Shown here in pieces: positions 7,284-13,024 of a stretch of DNA of 27,020 bases. The translations under genes and the position numbers were made by a program. Each line of letters starts with the position of its first letter. Position 1 is the stretch's first letter. The notes below the pieces were generated by a model that worked only from the letters and a program-made list of their open reading frames with translations, searched no databases and was not told the DNA's origin. The DNA is from an uncultured Verrucomicrobia subdivision 3 bacterium (GTDB lineage: Bacteria; Verrucomicrobiota; Verrucomicrobiia; Limisphaerales; UBA11358), in NCBI GenBank assembly GCA_903861445.1, contig CAIOUK010000006.1, positions 1 to 27,020 on the forward strand, in the 5' to 3' direction.

Positions 7284-8162
7284 ATGACGGTGCGAAAAAA
7301 TTTACCAGCGGCCTTGACCATCGCCGGCTCGGACAGCGGCGGCGGCGCGGGCATTCAGGCGGATTTGAAAACCTTCGCCGCATTTGGCGTCCACGGCACG
7401 AGCGCCATCGCCTGTCTCACCGCGCAAAATCCGCGCCGTGTGCTCGGCGTGGAACCATGTTCGCCGAAAATGCTGCGCCAGCAAATCGAAGCCGTGTTTG
7501 AAGAACTACCGCTGGCGGCGGTGAAAACCGGAATGCTGTTTTCCGGGCAAAACATTTCCGTCGTTGCCAACTTTTTCAGCAACTCAAAATCAAAAATCAA
7601 AAACTCAAAACTGATCGTTGACCCCGTGATGGTTTCCACCAGCGGCGCGCGGTTGTTGCAACCGGCAGCGGAAAAAATCTTGAAAGAAAAACTTCTGCCG
7701 CTCGCCGCACTCGTCACGCCGAATCTGGACGAGGCGGAAATCCTCGCGGAACAGAAAATTTCCTCGCCGGAAGACTTGCGTTCCGCCGCGCGGGAAATTC
7801 GCTCGCGTTTCGGTTGTGCGGCATTGGTGAAAGGTGGCCACCTGAAGAATTCCCGCATGGCCATTGACGTTTTCTTCGACGGCGAAAACGAATTGCTGCT
7901 GTCCGCGCCGTTTGTGAAAGGCATTTCCACGCACGGCACCGGCTGCACTTATTCCGCCGCCATTTGCGCGGCGCTGGCGCTCGGCCACACTTTGCCGCAC
8001 GCGGTGGAGATCGGAAAAAATTTTATTACGACGGCCATTGCCGACAGTTATCGCGTTGGGAAATACTTCGCGCTCGGGCAGCTTAAAAATTCGGCTGGCG
8101 CAGGCGGAAAAATTGCGCCGCATTGGTTGTCATCACCGACAAAATGTTCGTGCTGCCCGTGA
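7284..8162 (+). CDS. thiD: Hydroxymethylpyrimidine/phosphomethylpyrimidine kinase
   Basis: This 292-residue ribokinase-fold enzyme phosphorylates HMP and HMP-P in thiamine synthesis. Motifs are TIAGSDSGGGAGIQADLK (12-29), LDPVM-like LIVDPVMVSTSG (110-121), TPNLDEAEIL (145-154), LVKGGH (181-186) and the anion hole with catalytic Cys, HGTGCTYS (217-224, Cys221). The ATG at 7284 places GSDSGGGAG at the usual distance from the N-terminus; upstream in-frame codons translate the repeat and are not counted. Residues 100-109 (NSKSKIKNSK) come from an AACTCAAAA-type mini-repeat inserted in frame. The last 27 codons overlap the 3' end of the convergent protease gene; the tail after residue about 265 is not conserved in the family. 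No other thiamine gene is nearby. Confidence 0.93.
   Translation: MTVRKNLPAALTIAGSDSGGGAGIQADLKTFAAFGVHGTSAIACLTAQNPRRVLGVEPCSPKMLRQQIEAVFEELPLAAVKTGMLFSGQNISVVANFFSNSKSKIKNSKLIVDPVMVSTSGARLLQPAAEKILKEKLLPLAALVTPNLDEAEILAEQKISSPEDLRSAAREIRSRFGCAALVKGGHLKNSRMAIDVFFDGENELLLSAPFVKGISTHGTGCTYSAAICAALALGHTLPHAVEIGKNFITTAIADSYRVGKYFALGQLKNSAGAGGKIAPHWLSSPTKCSCCP
7581..7611. repeat. In-frame AACTCAAAA-type mini-repeat inside thiD
   Basis: A 31-base A-rich tract with two AACTCAAAA cores and two TCAAAAA spacers lies within thiD and encodes NSKSKIKNSK. The same type of tract, also 31 bases, occurs at 9941-9971 inside queE. It lies at the linker before the conserved DPVM strand. Confidence 0.7.
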
Positions 8163-9624
8163 GCGTGGCGGAAAGATTGTTGGTGCTCCATGTCGGCGCG
8201 ACCAGATTGGTCGTCGCTTCGACGCAAAAACCGGCAGGATAAACCGGCCACGATAAAACGGCGTTCGTGCCCGCGCGCGCGAGTTTCAGGTGTGTTGGCA
8301 CAAAGGCAAAGGCCAGCGCGTAAGCTTCGTCGTCGCTGACGACATTCGTGCCGCCATTTTTTAAAACCTGCAAATCATAGGTGCCGGCGGCCAGTGCCGG
8401 CACAAAAATATGTTCCACATTGTCCACGCGGCTGGTGCTGCACGCGACGAGGTTGCTGTTGGCGAGGTTGAACAAAAATAAGTCCAAGTCGTTGATGTTG
8501 GTTTCGCCAAGCTGCCGGTTCCACACGAGCGTGACGGTGACAAAACCATTGGTGGCATTGAAGAAATAGTGATTTACGGCATTGTTGGTTGTGGTGCTTG
8601 AAATTATTTCAGCGTCCCAGCCGCTGCTAACGGCAATGAAATTCGTGATGGCAACCGGCGGATGCGCTGCGCCAAGCGAAATCAAATCGGCGGTGCAAAA
8701 AACCTGTTCTCCACCGGCCAGCTGTTCGTAGGAATTGAAAACATTCAGCACACCCGCGCCGTAACGCGCGTCGAGCGGCGAGGAATTTGAGTTCGTCCAG
8801 CCCGCTGGTTTCACCGCGCCGTTGAGCAGGAGCGCCTTGATAACGCGCATATCCGAAGCGGAATTGGTATCGCTGCCGCCATCGCCGCGCAGTGCCGCCT
8901 GCATCAGCACGGCGGCTGCGCCCGCGACTTGCGGCGTGGAAAAGCTGGTGTAGCCGGCGGGCGCGGTGAGATCCGGTTTGCAGCGGCCATTGTCAATCGT
9001 CGGGCCGACGCTGGAACTGCCGCCGTAAGCGGCGACGCCGATGCTGTTGTAAGCCGTGCCGGGCGCACAGACCCGGCCACCGTTGTTGACGGCGGAAACA
9101 AACAGCGTTCCATAAAAATCCGCATAATCGTCGTAGATTGAATCCACGGTTTGCTGGTCACTTGCGGAAAGCGCACCGAAGGTAAAACTTTGGTTCACCA
9201 CCGGATCGCCTAGCACCGCCAGATTGCTGACGACATAATAATTGATGAAATAATTCGCATCAAAATTGTCCACGTGTGCCACATTGGTCGCCACCCCGTT
9301 CGGGATGCCGTAAAAAAATTCGGCCACGCTGTTGGCATGGCTGGATTCGGTGCCAACGCTATTGGGATAGTTCGTATCCGTTCCCGCCGCCGAAGAATAT
9401 GTGAAAAGACTGATTGGCTGCTGGACGAAGTTGTTTGTCGGGTTAACCTCGAAGGCTGGCGCGCTCGCCTCCGGCTGCGCCACACGAATGCCGGAGCCAT
9501 CCACATTGGTCGTTAGCGCGCGTAACAGCGTGATCCCAATCTGGTCAAGGTTTTGCGCCCGCGCCGGCGGAAATAATCCGGCCAGCACGGCAAGGACAAC
9601 TGCATGGCAAATGAATCGGTTCAT
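8083..9624 (-). CDS. Secreted subtilase-like (S8) protein with verrucomicrobial C-terminal domain
   Basis: The 513-residue protein from ATG 9624 starts with a signal peptide (cleavage near ARA-Q, residue 23-24), which is why this start is preferred over upstream in-frame codons. An S8-like domain spans about 40-300. The catalytic His corresponds to His96 (SHANSVA), the oxyanion Asn to Asn180/181 (SAVNNGG) and the Ser to Ser227 (TSFSTPQVAGAAA). At the Asp position the sequence is VAQPE, so Glu52 replaces Asp. Residues about 340-442 form a beta-rich P/pre-peptidase-like domain (DLDLFLFN, AAGTYDLQV). The end (about 445-513) is the LSWP ... FFRLR segment typical of verrucomicrobial secreted proteins. 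It is probably an exported protease or a diverged relative. The 3' end overlaps thiD tail to tail by 80 bases. Confidence 0.8.
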   Translation of the reverse strand: MNRFICHAVVLAVLAGLFPPARAQNLDQIGITLLRALTTNVDGSGIRVAQPEASAPAFEVNPTNNFVQQPISLFTYSSAAGTDTNYPNSVGTESSHANSVAEFFYGIPNGVATNVAHVDNFDANYFINYYVVSNLAVLGDPVVNQSFTFGALSASDQQTVDSIYDDYADFYGTLFVSAVNNGGRVCAPGTAYNSIGVAAYGGSSSVGPTIDNGRCKPDLTAPAGYTSFSTPQVAGAAAVLMQAALRGDGGSDTNSASDMRVIKALLLNGAVKPAGWTNSNSSPLDARYGAGVLNVFNSYEQLAGGEQVFCTADLISLGAAHPPVAITNFIAVSSGWDAEIISSTTTNNAVNHYFFNATNGFVTVTLVWNRQLGETNINDLDLFLFNLANSNLVACSTSRVDNVEHIFVPALAAGTYDLQVLKNGGTNVVSDDEAYALAFAFVPTHLKLARAGTNAVLSWPVYPAGFCVEATTNLVAPTWSTNNLSATLTGSTNILSVMTTNAAQFFRLRQPNF

Positions 9625-9733
9625 CAAAAAACCTGGCCGACTTTCAAGAAAAATAATCCATCCCGCCGGGAAAAGCCAATTCGCAGCGTGCAAAGTGCAT
9701 TTCTTTTTTTACGCGCCCAGCTAGACTGCGCGT

Positions 9734-10477
9734 GTGACCGGTAATCTCGTCGTCAACGAAATCTATTTGAGCCTGCAAGGTGAAAGCACTTTCGCCGGGC
9801 TGCCGTGCGTTTTCATCCGGCTCACCGGCTGCGACCTGCGTTGCTCCTACTGCGATACCGCCTACGCTTTCACCGAAGGGAAAAAGCAAACGCTGGCGGA
9901 AATTTTAGAAAAAGTCCGCGAACTGGCGAAACCGTTTGCCAACTCAAAATTAAAAACTCAAAACCCAAAACTCCCGCTTGTCGAGCTGACCGGCGGCGAG
10001 CCGTTGCTGCAAAAAAATTCCCTACCGCTGATGCGGCAACTTTGCGACGATGGTTTTACCGTGCTGATTGAAACCAGCGGGGCGCATGATATTTCAACAA
10101 TAGATCCAAGGGTGCGGCGCATCATGGATTTGAAATGCCCAAGCAGCGGTGAAGCCGAGCGGAACCTTTTTCCAAACCTTGCACACCTGAAAGCCACCGA
10201 TGAAATCAAGTTCGTCATCGGCACGTTGGAGGATTATGACTGGGCGAAACAACAAATCGCCGCGCACAAATTGGACGTGATTTGTCCGTTGCTCTTTTCG
10301 TGGGTGCATCCGCTCGCGCCGGCGCAGCAGAACAAGGTTTTGAAAAAAGTTCCCGCCGGCCTCACGCCGATTTCACGCAAAGATTTGGTGGAAAAAATCA
10401 TTGCCGATGCGCTCCCCGTCCGCTTTCAAATTCAGCAGCATAAAATTATCTGGCCGCCGGAACAGCGGGGAGTTTGA
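9734..10477 (+). CDS. queE: 7-carboxy-7-deazaguanine synthase (QueE, radical SAM)
   Basis: This 247-residue radical SAM enzyme has the cluster motif CDLRCSYC (Cys33, Cys37, Cys40), followed by DTAYAF and later ELTGGEPLLQ (SAM contact). The N-terminal NEIYLSLQGESTFAGLPCVFIRLTGC follows QueE closely. QueE converts carboxytetrahydropterin to 7-carboxy-7-deazaguanine, the precursor of queuosine in tRNA. The GTG at 9734 is the only suitable start and has no Shine-Dalgarno. Residues 70-79 (NSKLKTQNPK) are encoded by a mini-repeat of the type also found in thiD. The gene is followed by the aminotransferase after one base and then by rsmA, so the three form an operon. No other queuosine gene is visible. 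Confidence 0.92.
   Translation: MTGNLVVNEIYLSLQGESTFAGLPCVFIRLTGCDLRCSYCDTAYAFTEGKKQTLAEILEKVRELAKPFANSKLKTQNPKLPLVELTGGEPLLQKNSLPLMRQLCDDGFTVLIETSGAHDISTIDPRVRRIMDLKCPSSGEAERNLFPNLAHLKATDEIKFVIGTLEDYDWAKQQIAAHKLDVICPLLFSWVHPLAPAQQNKVLKKVPAGLTPISRKDLVEKIIADALPVRFQIQQHKIIWPPEQRGV
9941..9971. repeat. In-frame AACTCAAAA-type mini-repeat inside queE
   Basis: This 31-base tract begins AACTCAAAAT and carries a second ACTCAAAAC, matching the tract at 7581-7611 in length, order and reading frame. Both begin with Asn-Ser-Lys. It lies just before the conserved TGGEP strand of QueE. Confidence 0.7.
10468..10473 (+). promoter_or_regulatory. Shine-Dalgarno of the aminotransferase gene
   Basis: GGGGAG lies five to six bases before ATG 10479 and overlaps the end of queE. 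It is one of the few recognisable ribosome binding sites in the window and fixes the start against an earlier in-frame ATG at 10401. Confidence 0.6.
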
Positions 10478-10478
10478 A

Positions 10479-11765
10479 ATGAGTAAAACTCAAAAAATCC
10501 TAGACCGACTGCGCCGATACGAGTCGCGCAATGTTCTCTTCACCGAGCCGGACGGCTCGTGGCCGATTGTCTGGGAACGCGCCCGCGGGGTTCACGTCTG
10601 GGACGCCGAAGGTAAAAAATATCTCGATCTCACCGCCGCGTTTGGTGTCGCCGCTGCCGGTCATGCCAATCCCTGCGTCGTCCGCGCTGGACAGCAGCAG
10701 ATGGCCAAACTCCTGCACGCGATGGGCGATGTGCATCCGCACGCGCTCAAGGCCGAACTCGCGCAGAAATTGAGTGAATTGACTTTTGGGCGCTGGAATA
10801 AAAAAACTGGCAAAACCATTTTCTGCAACTCTGGTTTTGAAGCCGCCGAAGCCGCACTGAAAACCGCGCTGCTGGCCACCGGCAAGCGCGGCGTCATTGC
10901 CTTTACGGGCGCGTATCACGGCCTCGGCTACGGTGCGCTGAACGCCACGCACCGCGAACATTTCCGCGCGCCGTTCCGCCCGCAACTGCGCGAGTTTGCT
11001 GACTTCGCCCCATTTCCAAAAAGCGCCGCAGACTTGTCGGTGCTGGAAAAAGTTCTCCACAAAATGCTCCGTCAGAAAAGTGTCGGCGCGATTCTCGTCG
11101 AACCGATTCAGGCGCGCGGCGGCATCAACGTTCCGCCGCCGAGATTTTTGCCGCTACTCCGAAAACTTTGCGACGAACACGGCGCACTTCTCATTACCGA
11201 CGAGATTTACACCGGCTTCGGCCGCACGGGCAAATGGTTCGCCTGCGAGCATAGCGGCGTGGTGCCGGATGTCATTTGCCTCGGCAAGGCGCTCACCGGC
11301 GGTTTTCCGCTTTCGGCCTGCGTCGGGCGGGCGGATTTGATGGATGCCGCGTGGCCGGCCTCGACCGGCGAGGCGATTCACACCAGCACCTTCCTCGGCC
11401 ATCCGGTCGGCTGCGCGATGGCGCTGGCGCAAATCGCCGAAATCCGCCGGCTCAATCTTTGCCAACGCAGCGCCGCCCTCGGAAATTTTTTGCTCGGCGA
11501 ACTGAAAAACATTCAGGTTTCAGGTTTCAGGTTTCAGGTTTCACTGCGCGGCCTCGGCTTGATGGTTGGGCTGGAATTAACTTTGCCCGGCGGCCAGCCA
11601 GCGACCGAAATGGCGTTGGCCGCCATCAAGAAATTATTGCACCGGGGCTTTATTTTCCTGCCCGAAGGCGAACACGGCAACGTCATCAGCTTCACGCCGC
11701 CGCTGACCATTTCCAAAGCGCAACTTTCCAAAGCAGTGGGCGCACTGGCGGAGGTTTTGAAGTGA
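10479..11765 (+). CDS. Class III PLP-dependent aminotransferase (acetylornithine/GABA type)
   Basis: This 428-residue protein has the fold-type I class III motifs: GVHVWDAEGKKYLDLTAAFGV (about 37-57), CNSGFEAAEAALK (116-128), AYHGLGYGAL (145-154), LITDEIYTGFGRTGKW (238-253, Asp241 contacts the PLP nitrogen) and the Schiff-base lysine in CLGKALTGGFPLSA (Lys270). A Thr in HTSTFLGHP contacts the phosphate. The substrate cannot be told from sequence alone; acetylornithine, GABA or another omega-amino acid are all possible, and no pathway neighbours help. Residues about 345-356 are encoded by a TTCAGGT heptamer array that lies in frame before the conserved RGLGLMVGLEL strand. The stop overlaps the rsmA start by four bases (GTGA). 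Confidence 0.88.
   Translation: MSKTQKILDRLRRYESRNVLFTEPDGSWPIVWERARGVHVWDAEGKKYLDLTAAFGVAAAGHANPCVVRAGQQQMAKLLHAMGDVHPHALKAELAQKLSELTFGRWNKKTGKTIFCNSGFEAAEAALKTALLATGKRGVIAFTGAYHGLGYGALNATHREHFRAPFRPQLREFADFAPFPKSAADLSVLEKVLHKMLRQKSVGAILVEPIQARGGINVPPPRFLPLLRKLCDEHGALLITDEIYTGFGRTGKWFACEHSGVVPDVICLGKALTGGFPLSACVGRADLMDAAWPASTGEAIHTSTFLGHPVGCAMALAQIAEIRRLNLCQRSAALGNFLLGELKNIQVSGFRFQVSLRGLGLMVGLELTLPGGQPATEMALAAIKKLLHRGFIFLPEGEHGNVISFTPPLTISKAQLSKAVGALAEVLK
11512..11544. repeat. Tandem heptamer array (TTCAGGT) inside the aminotransferase gene
   Basis: Four complete TTCAGGT units (11512-11539) and a partial fifth unit occur within the coding sequence and read IQVSGFRFQVS. Because the unit is 7 bases, gain or loss of one or two copies would shift the frame, while three copies would keep it. 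Confidence 0.85.
11750..11754 (+). promoter_or_regulatory. Shine-Dalgarno of rsmA
   Basis: GGAGG lies seven bases before GTG 11762, inside the end of the aminotransferase gene. It supports the GTG over the later in-frame ATG at 11777. Confidence 0.7.
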
Positions 11766-12580
11766 CGCTCACCGAAATGCGCCAGTTGCTGACGAAGCGC
11801 GACATCCAACTCACGCGTTCGCTCGGCCAGAATTTCCTGCACGACGGCAACCAGCTTCGGCGCATCGTGGACACGGCGGAATTGAAGCCGGCGGACAAAG
11901 TTTTGGAAATCGGGCCAGGACTTGGGCCGCTGACGGAATTGCTTTTGCAAAAAGCCGGCGCGGTGCTGGCGGTTGAAATGGACGCGCGGCTGGTCGAGGT
12001 TTTGCGCGAACGTTTTTCCGATCCGCACTTTGAACTGCTCCACGCCGACGCCCTCGAATTGTTGAAACGCGAGCCGCGCGATTGGAGCGAGTGGAAGCTC
12101 GTCGCCAACCTGCCGTATTCTGTCGCCTCGCCGATTTTGGTGGAACTCGCCGCCGGTGTGCGTGCGCCAAAAATGATTGTTGCCACGCTCCAGCTCGAAG
12201 TGGCGCAACGGCTCATGGCGACAACGGACGCGGAAGATTACGGCATTTTGACGCTGCTGGTGCAGTTGGATTTCGAACCGCGCGGCTGGTTCAAGATTCC
12301 GCCCGCGTGCTTTTTTCCCGCGCCGGATGTGGATTCCGCGTGTGTCTGCCTGGTGCGCCGCGCCACGCCGCTGTTGCCGGAACCGGCGCGCGAAATTTTC
12401 CGGCGCGTCGTTAAAAAAGCCTTCTCCCAGCGGCGCAAAATGATGTTGAAACTGCTCAAACAGGACTGGCCGAAGGAAAAACTGGAAGCCGCGTTCGCCG
12501 CCCTGAATATCTCGCCGATGGAACGCGCGGAGAAATTGAGCTTGGAGCAGTTTGTGGCGCTGACGGAAAAACTCTTGTGA
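11762..12580 (+). CDS. rsmA: 16S rRNA (adenine1518/1519-N6,N6)-dimethyltransferase
   Basis: The 272-residue protein has all RsmA/KsgA landmarks: RSLGQNFL near 19-26, the SAM motif VLEIGPGLGPLT near 47-58, VEMDARL, and the catalytic motif NLPYSVASPI. The C-terminal helical domain includes CFFPAPDVDSACVCLVRR, KKAFSQRRKMMLKLLK and ERAEKLSLEQFVALTEKLL. It dimethylates two adjacent adenines near the 3' end of 16S rRNA. The start is a GTG overlapping the aminotransferase stop (GTGA), with a good GGAGG seven bases upstream. It is the last gene of the queE-aminotransferase-rsmA run and is convergent with the ligA region. Confidence 0.95.
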   Translation: MTLTEMRQLLTKRDIQLTRSLGQNFLHDGNQLRRIVDTAELKPADKVLEIGPGLGPLTELLLQKAGAVLAVEMDARLVEVLRERFSDPHFELLHADALELLKREPRDWSEWKLVANLPYSVASPILVELAAGVRAPKMIVATLQLEVAQRLMATTDAEDYGILTLLVQLDFEPRGWFKIPPACFFPAPDVDSACVCLVRRATPLLPEPAREIFRRVVKKAFSQRRKMMLKLLKQDWPKEKLEAAFAALNISPMERAEKLSLEQFVALTEKLL

Positions 12581-12602
12581 GTTGGAAAATCGGGATTGGC
12601 TG

Positions 12603-12668
12603 TCAACATATGGCAAGAAATTCCGCCTCGTCCAAAATTTTCACGCCCAGTTCCTGCGCCTTGGTTTG
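12603..12668 (-). pseudogene. ligA (fragment): Relic of a second ligA 3' end (BRCT C-terminus)
   Basis: Read on the minus strand directly after the stop of the SWIM gene and in the same frame, 21 codons encode QTKAQELGVKILDEAEFLAIC and stop at 12603-12605. The intact LigA ends its BRCT domain with KAKELGVKILSEKEFLDLL (residues 824-842). Thirteen of the 18 residues that align match, so this is a copy of the same C-terminus. Its codons (GCG, CAG, CTG, GGC) are GC-rich like the 5' part of ligA, while the intact copy uses GCA, AAA, CTT and GGT. I infer that this is what remains of the native ligA end after its 3' part was replaced. It has no start codon of its own. Confidence 0.75.
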
Positions 12669-13022
12669 TTATTTGAAGCCGTGACTCAAACCACGAGCAA
12701 ATTCTGCCTTAATCGCTTTTTCCTGCTTGGCCAACACACTTTGAGCGGCTTCGATTTCTAGCAACTTCTTTTCGTATTCGCCGAGGTGCGCCTTCAAATT
12801 GCCAAACTCTGGCCAAGAGTGAATTTCCAATAACAGGGAAGTTTGATTGGAATCAAAGAGCATCTTCGTGTCTCCCTGAATAAATGCCAGTTTGTGTTTG
12901 CACATGCGTTGGAGGACGCCAGCTTGGCAATGGCAGAAAACTCGCAACCAACCCGAGTCAGTCATGAACTCAACATTGTATGGTTCACCTAAACTGCTTT
13001 TGGCGAGTAATACGGCTTTCAT
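12669..13022 (-). CDS. SWIM-type zinc-binding small protein, coupled to ligA
   Basis: This 117-residue protein contains C-x-C-x8-C-x-H at residues 30-43 (Cys30, Cys32, Cys41, His43), which is the SWIM zinc-finger pattern; the surrounding residues, CHCQAGVLQRMCKHKLA, also fit. Residues about 80-110 are predicted from their heptads to be a short coiled coil. SWIM domains occur in nucleic-acid and protein-binding contexts; the function here is unknown. The ATG lies two bases after the ligA stop (TAACCATG), so the two are almost certainly co-translated. GC is about 40-47%, like the 3' third of ligA and unlike the rest of the locus, so both probably arrived together. The frame continues through the TAA into the ligA relic. 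Confidence 0.72.
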   Translation of the reverse strand: MKAVLLAKSSLGEPYNVEFMTDSGWLRVFCHCQAGVLQRMCKHKLAFIQGDTKMLFDSNQTSLLLEIHSWPEFGNLKAHLGEYEKKLLEIEAAQSVLAKQEKAIKAEFARGLSHGFK

Positions 13023-13024
13023 GG

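Noticed and set aside
8083..9693. Longer start of the protease gene at 9693
   Set aside because: It would place 23 residues before a clear signal peptide that begins at ATG 9624.
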